A stretch of DNA of 64,000 nucleotides from Haloplasmataceae bacterium (GTDB taxonomy: Bacteria; Bacillota_I; Bacilli_A; Haloplasmatales; Haloplasmataceae), in the NCBI GenBank assembly GCA_029240795.1, contig JARDZP010000002.1, positions 1-64,000 of the forward strand, given 5' to 3'. Below, one piece after another: positions 1-8,937 of the stretch; the first letter of the stretch is position 1, and each line of letters begins with the position of its first letter. A program made the position numbers and the translations under genes. A model generated the notes under the pieces. That model had not been told where the DNA came from. It saw only the letters and a program-made list of their open reading frames with translations, and searched no databases.

Positions 1-9
1 CATTTTTAA

Positions 10-603
10 TTACTTTTTATAATAAAATAAATAATATTCTAAAGTAACATTGATTGAACTCATGGGTTCTTTACCTGGCATTAATTCACCTTGTTGTTTA
101 TAGGTAAAATTACCAAAATAAACTGAACGTTGACTTGCATATAACTCATTAATATAATCATACAAAGGACCAATTTCTAAACCGGTTATTTCATCTTTTT
201 CAATTGTAAAATCAACAGTAATTTTCTTAGATCCAATATCTTTGGATAACAATAAATTAGTGGGTGCTCCGTCAGAAATATTGTAGTCATTTAATATTAA
301 ATCTAACATATATACAGGTCTTAATACATACTTTTGTTCAATTTCGTCAATATCTAAATTCAATGGAACCATCAATGATATTTCATTATTATTGTAAGTT
401 ATATTATTAAAGTTATTTAGTTGAGTTTCAAGTAATTTAATAGTTTGTTCAGTATCAATTTTCTTTTTAGACAAATTTTCAATTTGAGTATTTAAAGGTT
501 GTATTAAGAGTAATCGTAAATAAAAAGAACCAACTGATAATATTATTACTAATAACGCCCAAACTAATATCCTTGTAATGTATTTTCTATTCATTGGTTT
601 CAC
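10..603 (-). CDS. pilO: PilO-like type IV pilus inner-membrane protein
   Basis: Probable PilO, a bitopic protein that pairs with PilN to link the pilus motor to the pilus across the membrane. The 197 residues show a short basic N-terminus, one membrane helix (about 11-32), a coiled-coil-like stretch (about 36-65) and a compact C-terminal domain, the PilO/GspM plan. The identification rests on this architecture and its place as the last gene of the pilM-pilN-pilO order; sequence conservation in this family is weak. It overlaps the end of pilN by 17 bp, implying translational coupling. Any further pilus gene would lie left of the window. Confidence 0.72.
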   Translation of the reverse strand: MKPMNRKYITRILVWALLVIILSVGSFYLRLLLIQPLNTQIENLSKKKIDTEQTIKLLETQLNNFNNITYNNNEISLMVPLNLDIDEIEQKYVLRPVYMLDLILNDYNISDGAPTNLLLSKDIGSKKITVDFTIEKDEITGLEIGPLYDYINELYASQRSVYFGNFTYKQQGELMPGKEPMSSINVTLEYYLFYYKK

Positions 604-1195
604 CTACTTTGGGTGATAATTCAAGATCAATTTTGATACTAAAATACGTAGCCCAACGATCCATGCCTTCTGGAACGTCAATTGATTGTGGTTTATCAGT
701 AATGACTGATGAAACAAAATCGATTTTTTCTATATTATTTAGATCTTTTTCGTAAGTTCTTAAATAAGCTAGAGTGTCAAACTGCACATATATTTTATAT
801 GAATTAGATGCTTCGATATAAGATATATTTTCAATATAACTATGATATGGTAATAAATCAGTAAGATCACTGACTATTTGTTCATAATCAATATTTTTAC
901 TTTCTATTACTAATACTTCATTATTTTTCTTAATATTAACTAATTCTTTATCAATTCTAAAAATTTGATCATAAATATTTTGATACTCATTTTCTAAAAT
1001 ATTAAGTTCTCTACTTAATTTATTTATATCAGCTGTTAAATTTCGACCTGGTATAAATATTAAAAAGAAATTAGTAATGATAAAAACCAATATAATAATA
1101 AATGAAACCAAACGTAATATATAATCTCTTTTATTCTTTTCAGGAAGTAATTTTATTTTAATTTCATTAATTCCTCTATATTTTGTATTATTCAT
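587..1195 (-). CDS. pilN: PilN-like type IV pilus assembly protein
   Basis: Probable PilN, 202 residues, with a cytoplasmic N-terminus carrying the PilM-binding type of motif (NEIKIKLLPE), one membrane helix (about 27-49), a coiled coil (about 55-100) and a small periplasm-side domain. In the family the N-terminal peptide docks into PilM. I chose ATG 1195, preceded by AGGTGG eight bases upstream; a GTG at 1207 is possible but overlaps that ribosome-binding site. It lies between pilM and pilO, which supports the call more than its sequence does. Confidence 0.75.
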   Translation of the reverse strand: MNNTKYRGINEIKIKLLPEKNKRDYILRLVSFIIILVFIITNFFLIFIPGRNLTADINKLSRELNILENEYQNIYDQIFRIDKELVNIKKNNEVLVIESKNIDYEQIVSDLTDLLPYHSYIENISYIEASNSYKIYVQFDTLAYLRTYEKDLNNIEKIDFVSSVITDKPQSIDVPEGMDRWATYFSIKIDLELSPKVGETNE

Positions 1196-1207
1196 CTTTT
1201 CACCCAC

Positions 1208-2125
1208 CTAAAGACTCATAGAAATAGGTAAATAATATCTCATTAAATCGAAAGTACTTATTGATGTTTTAAATGGTAGATCACCAATAAATTCTACTTC
1301 AATATCAATTTTTTCTTTAATTAACGATTGTAAATCCTTATTAAATCTAATATCTGTGTAAATAACAATCTTTTCAACTTGTTCTTTATTCTTAGTGAAT
1401 TGATATTGAAAGAAGTGACAAATTCTTTCTAAAACATCAAGAATTTGTTCTATATAAAAATCTTCATCGTAATCATCAACTTCAAAAGTATCACGTAATG
1501 ATAAGATAGGAATTTCATTATCAAACACAGTTAAGATATGTGTATTTTCTCTTATTTGTGTAAACATGGTAAATCTTTGATCATTATTTCTTAAACGTTT
1601 AGAGTATAAGTATAATTTTCTAGTCATTAAAGGTGATAAATAAGAATCAATAACGTTTTTACGATGTTTTTGTATCACTTTAAGATATGAAACCATTATT
1701 TCTTTGGACGTTGTAAAGATAATGATATCTTTATCATCTTCATCATTAAAAACTTGATAATCAATAACATCAATAATTGGATCTTTAAAAGGTAATGATT
1801 GTAGAGATTCTTCTAATTCAAGTCTTAAATATTTTTTAAGGTCTTCACCTTTTAAATATTTAGGAACTCTCATTTTTTTTATAATTAAGTTTTGATCTGG
1901 AACCATTAACTTAACAAATGGTGTTTTTAATTTATATTTACGAAATATAGTTCCCAATATCTTAATCAATAGAGTTTCATCCATTATCTTACCTTGAACT
2001 ATAATCCCATTTTTTAATTTTACTTCCCCTATTTTCCTAACAGCTAAAGAACGCTCATCAACTAATGCGAATTTGATATAATTATCAGTAATTAATAAGT
2101 TAATCACTTCTTTTCTGAATATCAT
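1208..2125 (-). CDS. pilM: PilM-like actin-fold pilus assembly protein
   Basis: Probable PilM, the cytoplasmic actin/FtsA-like ATPase-fold protein that binds the PilN tail and connects it to the PilB motor. The 305 residues have the family's opening (strand-rich INLLITDNYIKFALVDE) and the Vxxxxxxx-(I/M)-RVP segment (KKMRVPKYL) followed by an acidic helix, but glycine-rich phosphate loops are weak, so nucleotide binding is uncertain. It lies between pilD and pilN on the same strand with short gaps, consistent with one transcript pilD-pilM-pilN-pilO. Confidence 0.78.
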   Translation of the reverse strand: MIFRKEVINLLITDNYIKFALVDERSLAVRKIGEVKLKNGIIVQGKIMDETLLIKILGTIFRKYKLKTPFVKLMVPDQNLIIKKMRVPKYLKGEDLKKYLRLELEESLQSLPFKDPIIDVIDYQVFNDEDDKDIIIFTTSKEIMVSYLKVIQKHRKNVIDSYLSPLMTRKLYLYSKRLRNNDQRFTMFTQIRENTHILTVFDNEIPILSLRDTFEVDDYDEDFYIEQILDVLERICHFFQYQFTKNKEQVEKIVIYTDIRFNKDLQSLIKEKIDIEVEFIGDLPFKTSISTFDLMRYYLPISMSL

Positions 2126-2139
2126 TCATTTCACCTTCT

Positions 2140-2937
2140 CTATACCAATAAATTAAAATACCAACTAATTAATTCAGGACCATAAAAATAAGAGATTAAA
2201 CTAGCTAAACAAATAAATGGTCCGAAAGGAACTGGCGTATCCTTTTTAATTACTTTTGTTTTAATGAATACTAACCCAACAAAACTTCCTAATAAAGACG
2301 CTAAAAATAAAGACAATAAAGTTAGTTTAAAACCTAATACTATTCCTAGTATACCATATAACTTAATGTCTCCGCCACCCATTACTTCTTTATTATACAC
2401 AATTTGTCCTATAAAACCGATCCAATATAATAAACCAAACCCGAATATTCCACCTATTAATGATTCTAATATTGGATGAAGAGAAAATGTAGTAAAATTG
2501 GGTGGTAAATCAATAAATAATCTACTCATAACTAACAAAACTAAAAAAATAACAAGAATAATATCTTCAATAATCATATACTCTAAATCTGATACAGATA
2601 TGATAACAAACAAGCTAACAACAAGTAATGCGACAATAAGTTCCATTGATAAACCTAACATTAAATAAGAGTAAACAAATAATAAAGCAGTCACAAGTTC
2701 AAAAATCATATATTTTGTCGAAATACGCGTTTTACACATTCGACATTTTCCACCAAGTAAAAAATAACTAAAAATAGGAATTAATTCCCAACCTTTAATT
2801 TCATGACCACACTTAGGACAACAGCTACCAGGACGTACAATAGACTTTCCTTCAGTAATTCTTAATCCAACAACATTATAAAATGATCCAAAGCATGCCC
2901 CTACTATAAATAAATACACATAAATAAGTATTTCCAT
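2140..2937 (-). CDS. pilD: Prepilin peptidase / N-methyltransferase
   Basis: Aspartic membrane protease that cleaves the prepilin leader after Gly and methylates the new N-terminus. The 265 residues show the cytoplasmic N-terminal domain with two CxxC pairs (CPKCGHEI and CRMCKTR, about 40-75), several membrane helices, and both catalytic aspartate motifs: SDLEY (about 116-120) and GGGDIKLYG (about 186-194). Full length for the family. Its substrates are the pilin at 3010-3474 and the minor pilins at 7.8-10.6 kb. A strong terminator lies between the pilin gene and this one, so it may be read at lower level than the pilin or from its own promoter. Confidence 0.95.
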   Translation of the reverse strand: MEILIYVYLFIVGACFGSFYNVVGLRITEGKSIVRPGSCCPKCGHEIKGWELIPIFSYFLLGGKCRMCKTRISTKYMIFELVTALLFVYSYLMLGLSMELIVALLVVSLFVIISVSDLEYMIIEDIILVIFLVLLVMSRLFIDLPPNFTTFSLHPILESLIGGIFGFGLLYWIGFIGQIVYNKEVMGGGDIKLYGILGIVLGFKLTLLSLFLASLLGSFVGLVFIKTKVIKKDTPVPFGPFICLASLISYFYGPELISWYFNLLV

Positions 2938-2961
2938 ATCCTCACCGCCTATTATAGATAT

Positions 2962-2989
2962 AAAAAACCAAGACCAATTGGTCTTGGTT
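2962..2989 (-). terminator. Terminator after the major pilin gene
   Basis: A perfect 24-bp palindrome (2966-2989: AACCAAGACC, AATT, GGTCTTGGTT) is followed on the minus strand by a run of T. It closes the pilin transcript just upstream of pilD and would keep pilin expression separate from the assembly genes. Confidence 0.85.
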
Positions 2990-3009
2990 ACTAGATGTAA
3001 TAAATATCT

Positions 3010-3474
3010 TTATGCAACGTCAATAACATGACTTCTATTAAAAATTTGTGGTACAGATGCTGCTACATATGTAATTTCATAGTCTGCATTTTTATATGTT
3101 ATAGATTTAATTGATGTAGTACCATCTTCTTGAACATTGATAACAACTTCAGCTGTTACTAAATTAGTATTATCAATATCTCCAGATATATCAAAATCAT
3201 AATCATTTAAAGGATCGTCTGTACCAATAGCATAGTAAGTAAAATCAACACCAGCGCCTGCAATTTCTTCTGTTATACCAACTGTTGTATAGTAACTTAC
3301 AGCTTCGGTTATTGCTGTTTGAGCAAATAAATTTGCGTTTGATGAAAATGTGTCTTTTTTTGCATTGTTAAGTAAATTATTGACTGTTGGGAATGTAATC
3401 GCAGCCACGATACCTAGAATTACGATAACTGCAAGTAGTTCAAATAGGGTCATCCCTTTTTTGTTTAATTTCAT
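3010..3474 (-). CDS. Major type IV pilin-like protein
   Basis: Class III-type prepilin, 154 residues. The leader MKLNKKG ends in Gly and is followed by MTLFELLAVIVIL, giving the expected Glu at mature position 5 and a long hydrophobic helix; the remainder is a short acidic globular domain. It is the best candidate for the main pilus subunit: it has its own strong promoter (3523-3551), an AGGAGG ribosome-binding site and a dedicated strong terminator. There are no cysteines in the globular part. Whether the pilus serves DNA uptake, adhesion or twitching cannot be told from sequence; no pilT was seen here. Confidence 0.9.
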   Translation of the reverse strand: MKLNKKGMTLFELLAVIVILGIVAAITFPTVNNLLNNAKKDTFSSNANLFAQTAITEAVSYYTTVGITEEIAGAGVDFTYYAIGTDDPLNDYDFDISGDIDNTNLVTAEVVINVQEDGTTSIKSITYKNADYEITYVAASVPQIFNRSHVIDVA

Positions 3475-3522
3475 AAAAAATTCCTCCTATATATATAAAA
3501 TTGTTAGCCTATAGCTGAATTC

Positions 3523-3551
3523 ATTATATCACGAAATATTTTGTAGTACAA
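3523..3551 (-). promoter_or_regulatory. Sigma-A-type promoter for the pilin gene
   Basis: On the minus strand TTGTAC (3546-3551) and TATAAT (3523-3528) are separated by exactly 17 bases. The start would give a leader of about 45 nt carrying AGGAGG before the pilin ATG. Confidence 0.8.
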
Positions 3552-3574
3552 TAATATTTTCGTAAATTTCTTTG

Positions 3575-4795
3575 TTAACCAGCAAGTCCTCCACCCATAC
3601 TACCAAACATAGGCAACATAATGGAAAGAACTAATATTCCAACTACACCAGCTAATATAACAATCATAATGGGTTCCATCATTTTCTTTAATTTATCTAC
3701 GGCAATATCCATTTCATTATTGTAGTATTCTGAGATACTTCCTAACATTTCAAATAGTGTTGCGGTTTCTTCACCAATTGCCATCATGCTTGAAAATACA
3801 GGATCAACAGCCCAATGTTTTTCAAATGCTTTACTCATTGGTATCCCGTTTTGGACATTTATTAATGCTTTATCAATAATATCTTTATAAATAACATTAC
3901 CTAAAATAGCCTTTGTAATTTCTAATCCTTGAATCGCATTGACTGAGTTTTTTAATAAAGTAGAATAGGTTTGCGAAATTTTAACTAAATTAGACTTACG
4001 ATTTATATTTTTAAATATGGGTAGTTTTAAGGTAAATTTACTATATAGTAACTTACCTTTTGGTGTGGTACCAAAATATATGAAGTATGCGATTGATAAT
4101 ACAATCCCAATTAATACATGAAAAATATAATTTTGAAAGAATTTACTCCCAGCTATGACGAATTTTGTAATTACAGGTAATTCTTTACCCATATCCGCAA
4201 ATTGTGATTCAAAGGATGGAATTACAAACAACATTAATGCAACAGTAACACTGAAAGTTGCTATTAATAAGAATATTGGGTACACCATAGCTCCTTTAAT
4301 TTCACTTGCTGTTTTTGCTTGTTTTTTATAATAATGATGTAAATCAACGACAACCCCTTCAAGATTACCAATAACCTCCCCTACTTTAATCATTTCAACC
4401 AATAATTTTGGGAAGACACGTTTTTGTTTACCTAGGGAAAAATAAAAAGAGTTACCATTACGAATATCTTGAAGAATATTAATAAGATATTTTTTCAAAT
4501 ATTTATTTTGCGTTTGATCAATAATAATTTTCAAGCAATCGATAATCCCAAGTCCTGCATGTAGTAAATTATGTAACTGTGATAAAAAGAAAACTAAATC
4601 TTGCTTACTAACCCCTGATGTTAAAGTGAAATCTTTGCTCTTCATTAAACCAGTTACTATAATCTCTGTAACATCTAAAGGAACCATATCATTTTTCTTT
4701 AATTTTCTTACCGCATCACCTTTATCGATAGCTTCGATAATATCTGAAACAATATATTTATCGCGATTTCGCGCTTTATATCGATAAAAAGGCAT
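3575..4795 (-). CDS. pilC: Type IV pilus inner-membrane platform protein
   Basis: PilC/GspF family, the integral membrane platform on which the PilB ATPase acts. The 406 residues hold two T2SSF domains (about 70-195 and 270-395), each a cytoplasmic helical bundle followed by a membrane segment, with a third helix about 220-240. The family motif near GVSKQDLVFFLSQLHNLLHAG is clear. It follows pilB by 14 bp and lacks only an independent promoter, so pilB-pilC are co-transcribed. Confidence 0.95.
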   Translation of the reverse strand: MPFYRYKARNRDKYIVSDIIEAIDKGDAVRKLKKNDMVPLDVTEIIVTGLMKSKDFTLTSGVSKQDLVFFLSQLHNLLHAGLGIIDCLKIIIDQTQNKYLKKYLINILQDIRNGNSFYFSLGKQKRVFPKLLVEMIKVGEVIGNLEGVVVDLHHYYKKQAKTASEIKGAMVYPIFLLIATFSVTVALMLFVIPSFESQFADMGKELPVITKFVIAGSKFFQNYIFHVLIGIVLSIAYFIYFGTTPKGKLLYSKFTLKLPIFKNINRKSNLVKISQTYSTLLKNSVNAIQGLEITKAILGNVIYKDIIDKALINVQNGIPMSKAFEKHWAVDPVFSSMMAIGEETATLFEMLGSISEYYNNEMDIAVDKLKKMMEPIMIVILAGVVGILVLSIMLPMFGSMGGGLAG

Positions 4796-4809
4796 TTTTG
4801 TTCCCCCCT

Positions 4810-6462
4810 CTAAATAGATGTAACACGTAATACTTCTTCAGTAGTAGTTAAGCCTTGAATTACTTTTTCAAATCCGTCTTGAATTAAGAACTTAGTTCCT
4901 AATTTAATCGCAAGATCACGAATCTCTAATTCTGTACTTTCACGATTAATCATATCTTTAATTTGATCATTTACTTCTAATATTTCAAAAATAGCCACAC
5001 GGCCTGAATAACCTTTAAAGTTACATGTTGGACAACCTTTTGGCACAAACACTTTACTAATTGACATTCCTACGTGATTAAAGAGTTTCTTTTCTCGTTC
5101 AGTTGGTTCTTTCCATTCACCACATTCTTTACAAGTTCTTCTTACAAGTCGCTGAGCAACTACTCCAACAAGTGATGAAGCAACTAAGAATGGATCAATT
5201 CCCATATCAACAAGACGAGTAACCGTACCAATTGAATCATTAGTATGGATTGTACTTAAAACCACGTGTCCTGTTAGTGACGCTCTGACCGCAATTTGTG
5301 CTGTTTCCATGTCACGAATTTCCCCAATCATAATGATATTAGGGTCTTGACGTAAAATAGAACGTAGACCAGCTGCGAATGTTAGTCCAATATCAGGGTT
5401 AACTTGAACTTGATTAATGCCCTTTATCTGTAACTCAACTGGGTCTTCAACCGTAACGATATTTACATCTTCCTTATTCAATTCACTTAATACCGCGTAA
5501 AGCGTAGATGATTTACCAGAACCAGTTGGACCAGAAACAAGAATAATCCCATTTGGATGCTTAATTAACTTAGCAAATTTATTTAAATTCTCTTGATTCA
5601 TTCCTAACTTAGAAACACTTCCCAAATTATTCTTTAAACTTAATAAACGCAAAACCATCTTCTCGCCATTTACAGTTGGAAGTGTCGCTACACGTAAATC
5701 AAGTTGCGTATTCTCTATAACCATTTTAATACGACCATCTTGAGGACGTCTGTTTTCGGTAATATCCAAACCAGAAATAATTTTGAAACGTGAGACTAAT
5801 TGTTTCTCCATGATCTTTGGGAATCTTTTTTCTATGCTTAGAATCCCATCCACACGTAAACGAACAACGACTTCATTTTCTTGTGGATCAATATGAATAT
5901 CGGATGCACCTTGTTTAATAGCACTTAATAATAATTGGTTAACCAACCGAATAAGTGGAGTATCATCAGATTCGTTTCCACCTTCTTCAGCATTTTCATT
6001 ATAATTTAAAATAATTTGGTCAAGTGATCGATTGATCCCATAATGACGTGATATTGCTGTTTCAATTTCACCTTTAGAGGCCATAACCAACTTAATATTA
6101 TAACCAGTAATCAATCGTAAATCATCAATAATATAATAATTTAATGGGTCAGCAACTGCAACAATTAGCTTTCCTTCTTCAAAAATTACCGGAACAACTA
6201 AATTCTCACGTGCATATTCTTCTGAAATTAATCTCAAAATAGATTCATTTAATTTATAATCAAATAAAGAAACCTTTTTAACACCTAATTGTAACTCCAA
6301 AGCTTCCATTACTTGATTTTCAGTAACATAACCCACTCTAATTAAAGTGTCCCCTAATTTTTCTTGTGCTTCCTTCACTGAAATAGCCATTTCAATTTGT
6401 TCTTTAGAAATTAAACCAGCGTCAATTAAGATATCTCCAATACGTTTTTTAACTCTCTTCAT
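4810..6462 (-). CDS. pilB: Type IV pilus extension ATPase
   Basis: Hexameric motor ATPase that powers pilus assembly. The 550 residues contain an N-terminal MshEN/T2SSE_N domain (about 1-150), Walker A GPTGSGKSST (about 310), an Asp box, Walker B IIMIGEIRD (about 375), a His box (STIHTNDS) and a tetracysteine zinc motif (CKECGEW and CPTCNFKG, about 440-480). All catalytic elements are intact. ATG preceded by AGGTGGT. Operon: VanW-like gene, pilB, pilC. Confidence 0.96.
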   Translation of the reverse strand: MKRVKKRIGDILIDAGLISKEQIEMAISVKEAQEKLGDTLIRVGYVTENQVMEALELQLGVKKVSLFDYKLNESILRLISEEYARENLVVPVIFEEGKLIVAVADPLNYYIIDDLRLITGYNIKLVMASKGEIETAISRHYGINRSLDQIILNYNENAEEGGNESDDTPLIRLVNQLLLSAIKQGASDIHIDPQENEVVVRLRVDGILSIEKRFPKIMEKQLVSRFKIISGLDITENRRPQDGRIKMVIENTQLDLRVATLPTVNGEKMVLRLLSLKNNLGSVSKLGMNQENLNKFAKLIKHPNGIILVSGPTGSGKSSTLYAVLSELNKEDVNIVTVEDPVELQIKGINQVQVNPDIGLTFAAGLRSILRQDPNIIMIGEIRDMETAQIAVRASLTGHVVLSTIHTNDSIGTVTRLVDMGIDPFLVASSLVGVVAQRLVRRTCKECGEWKEPTEREKKLFNHVGMSISKVFVPKGCPTCNFKGYSGRVAIFEILEVNDQIKDMINRESTELEIRDLAIKLGTKFLIQDGFEKVIQGLTTTEEVLRVTSI

Positions 6463-6470
6463 TTTACCAC

Positions 6471-7667
6471 CTACTCTTCTTCACTAGGATTTTTAATCGT
6501 TATGACATAACTTGGCATATAAACATCTTCATTTATAATAAAAGTTTTTGAAATTCCATTAAAATCGAGGATAGTACGAGTCACAAAAGTTCTATTTCCC
6601 ATATGAGAACCTGGACAAACATTATTTCCACTACTAGGGTTGCCATTAGGACAAATATCTACATATCTAATAACTGATTCTTTAGAAGTAAAATCAACCG
6701 ACTCAGAAATACTTGTAGTGATCTCATCTAAAAACGGAAGACCAACTAATGTAAAAGTTAGGCGATTTGGTAGTGCTTCACTATAACTAATTTTAACTGT
6801 ATATATATAAGAGTTAGGATTATAAAAAGTTAAGTCTTTATTTTTTTCTACATCTATTAATGTTTCATATCCATATAAATCTTTAGTACTAGAAACTTTT
6901 AAATAACTTGGTAAGTCTTCACCAATATGTTTATTAATACTATTAAAATTTGAATTTAATATTAATTGATATAGACCACTAGCTACAATACTATAATCAC
7001 TATTATCTAAGCTATTTTCAGTACTCTCAATATAAGGTTTTAAAGATTCTAATAATGAAAACTTTTTTGGTTTAATTGCTATCTCTTTAATTATCTGTGC
7101 GATATAGGCTGCCGCATTATTTTCAATATTGTTAACATTAATCGAATACACATCGACTTGATTACTTTGATAACGACCTAAATCAATATTAATATTATAT
7201 TTTAGTAAAGCGACTTGATAAATTAAATCCCTTTTAATTTTATCAGTATCAAATTGAAGATTTACAATCGCTTTTTCTTTAAATAATTCATCATTCATTA
7301 ATGTTTCGATTACTAAATCGCTATTCAAGTATTCAACTAAAAGTGTATTAGAAGTTCCATTTTTAACTTTTTCAATTGATTTATCAACATTAAATTCAAA
7401 CTCTTCTGTATCTATATTAATTACGTAATCTTGTAGTACAAAATTAACACTTGCTTCGCTTGTCCATTTTACGGTTTCATTATTCAATTCTCTTTCAGCT
7501 TGATCACCAAATAATCCACTAATATTTAAGTTTGCGATTTTGGTATTTGCTGAATAAGTAGTGAACTTTGTAATATTGTAAGCAAAATAAATTAACCCTA
7601 CTGTTACCCCTGCTAAAACCAAAAATAATATGATAATAAAACTCAACATTTTTTTGCTATTAGTCAT
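6471..7667 (-). CDS. Degenerate VanW-like membrane-anchored protein in pilus operon
   Basis: 398 residues: an uncleaved N-terminal membrane anchor (about 7-30), then a region resembling the peptidoglycan-binding-like domain found upstream of VanW (pattern I-A-N-L-N-I-S-G-L then alternating strands, about 42-105), then a VanW-like core (starting at PKKFSLLES, about 200). The usual GGGVCQ signature is replaced by SIVASGLYQ, so the conserved Cys is lost. The tail carries two cysteines (CPNG and CPGS). First gene of the pilB-pilC operon, 8 bp before pilB, so a role in passing the pilus through the envelope is plausible but inferred. The VanW assignment is moderate. Confidence 0.55.
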   Translation of the reverse strand: MTNSKKMLSFIIILFLVLAGVTVGLIYFAYNITKFTTYSANTKIANLNISGLFGDQAERELNNETVKWTSEASVNFVLQDYVINIDTEEFEFNVDKSIEKVKNGTSNTLLVEYLNSDLVIETLMNDELFKEKAIVNLQFDTDKIKRDLIYQVALLKYNINIDLGRYQSNQVDVYSINVNNIENNAAAYIAQIIKEIAIKPKKFSLLESLKPYIESTENSLDNSDYSIVASGLYQLILNSNFNSINKHIGEDLPSYLKVSSTKDLYGYETLIDVEKNKDLTFYNPNSYIYTVKISYSEALPNRLTFTLVGLPFLDEITTSISESVDFTSKESVIRYVDICPNGNPSSGNNVCPGSHMGNRTFVTRTILDFNGISKTFIINEDVYMPSYVITIKNPSEEE

Positions 7668-7774
7668 ATCTACACCTACTTTTCTATCCTGATTTATGAT
7701 ATAATTTAAATAATCATAATATTCATATTATACAATAATTTTCAGATAAATTCTAGTTAAAGTAGGTGGGATAG

Positions 7775-8362
7775 GTGGGAAAAATAATAAAAAACAAACA
7801 CGGTGCATCTTTAATCGAAATTGTTGCAACTGTTGCTATTGTTGCCATTTCCTTAACAATGATTTTTAGTGTCTTGGATTTTAGCGTCAGACAAAATGGA
7901 GTTAATCAAGATAAATCAATTAATATTAATGTTGCAAATGGCGTATTAAATTATATCCGAAACACTGATTATGACTTACTAAATACTTATCTATATCCAG
8001 AAGAAACTGCTACATATGGTTATGTTTTAATAAGTGACTTACGCTGTAACGATATTTATAGTTATGACCAAAACATCTGTAGCATTACACTAGCACCTAC
8101 TATAAATAATCGAAAATATAATCATGATAATTTAAAAGTTTTTTTATTACCATTTAATGACTTCACAACTCTTAATGATCTTAAAGCGACTCCTCCCGTT
8201 GAGTTTCCTCAAATTTTAATCAACCATCTTGGTTCAATTAATACAGAATCTGGTGGTTCAGGAACACGAAACATTATTCGAATAGTTGTTATTGTCGAAT
8301 CTAGTATTAACTCAAAACATGATATTTTATTAGAGGGGGTAATCACAAATGACAATGAATAA
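7775..8362 (+). CDS. Minor pilin (type IV prepilin N-terminus)
   Basis: 195-residue prepilin. The leader ends KNKHG and is followed by ASLIEIVATVAIVAI, giving Glu at mature position 5 and the hydrophobic helix. The globular part contains two cysteines (RCNDIYS and NICSITL) that could form a disulfide. It starts at GTG with AGGTGGG upstream; no better ATG exists. First gene of the rightward minor-pilin operon, divergent from the VanW-like/pilB operon, and overlapping the next gene by 14 bp. By position comparable to PilV/GspI-type minor pilins. Confidence 0.83.
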   Translation: MGKIIKNKHGASLIEIVATVAIVAISLTMIFSVLDFSVRQNGVNQDKSININVANGVLNYIRNTDYDLLNTYLYPEETATYGYVLISDLRCNDIYSYDQNICSITLAPTINNRKYNHDNLKVFLLPFNDFTTLNDLKATPPVEFPQILINHLGSINTESGGSGTRNIIRIVVIVESSINSKHDILLEGVITNDNE

Positions 8363-8921
8363 AAAAGGTATCACACTCATGGAATTACTCGCTTATCTTG
8401 CTTTAGTCGGTATCGTTGTTACTTTACTTACCGGCACATTTTCCTATGCATTACAAGCTTATGATCGAATTAATGGACAGGGCGCAGTAGTTTCAGAAGC
8501 TAACTTTATTATGAGTAACCTCATCACGCAAACCAACGCCGTTAATCCGGCCTATGTTAAATCCTGTGGTGAAAATTGTATTGAATTAGTTATAGACAAA
8601 GAACGGAAAATTGATCCTGAATTAGGCATCATTGTCGAAGATAATGTGAACAAAATCGTCCGAATTCGAATAGATGATCTAAACACTGAAGATGACGAAT
8701 TAGTTGGCAATATTTACATTGCCAACATGCAGTTAAATAATAGTTCATTTGGTGTTGATGTAGCTGAAAGTTCGATTAGTTTTGAATGCTATGACGATGA
8801 TTTTGACAACAGTTGTCAAAAATCAGTCTTAAGCATCAAATTAGCGATTTCTAAAATCAACAAAAATGGCGAAAGAATATCTGATCATAACTTTATATTT
8901 GAAAATCGATTCACTTTCTAG
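8349..8921 (+). CDS. Minor pilin, PilW/ComGF-like position
   Basis: 190-residue prepilin: leader MTMNKKG, then ITLMELLAYLALVGIVVTLL with Glu at mature position 5 and the usual helix. The globular part has four cysteines (SCGENCIEL and later CYDDDF/SCQKS), consistent with disulfides outside the membrane. It overlaps the previous gene by 14 bp and is followed 16 bp later by the large pseudopilin, the usual minor-pilin cluster order. Confidence 0.85.
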   Translation: MTMNKKGITLMELLAYLALVGIVVTLLTGTFSYALQAYDRINGQGAVVSEANFIMSNLITQTNAVNPAYVKSCGENCIELVIDKERKIDPELGIIVEDNVNKIVRIRIDDLNTEDDELVGNIYIANMQLNNSSFGVDVAESSISFECYDDDFDNSCQKSVLSIKLAISKINKNGERISDHNFIFENRFTF

Positions 8922-8937
8922 AGAAAGGTATATATTT

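Noticed and set aside
2264-2479. Plus-strand frame opposite pilD
   Set aside because: Lies fully inside pilD on the other strand, Asn/Pro-rich composition typical of antisense shadow, no ribosome-binding site.
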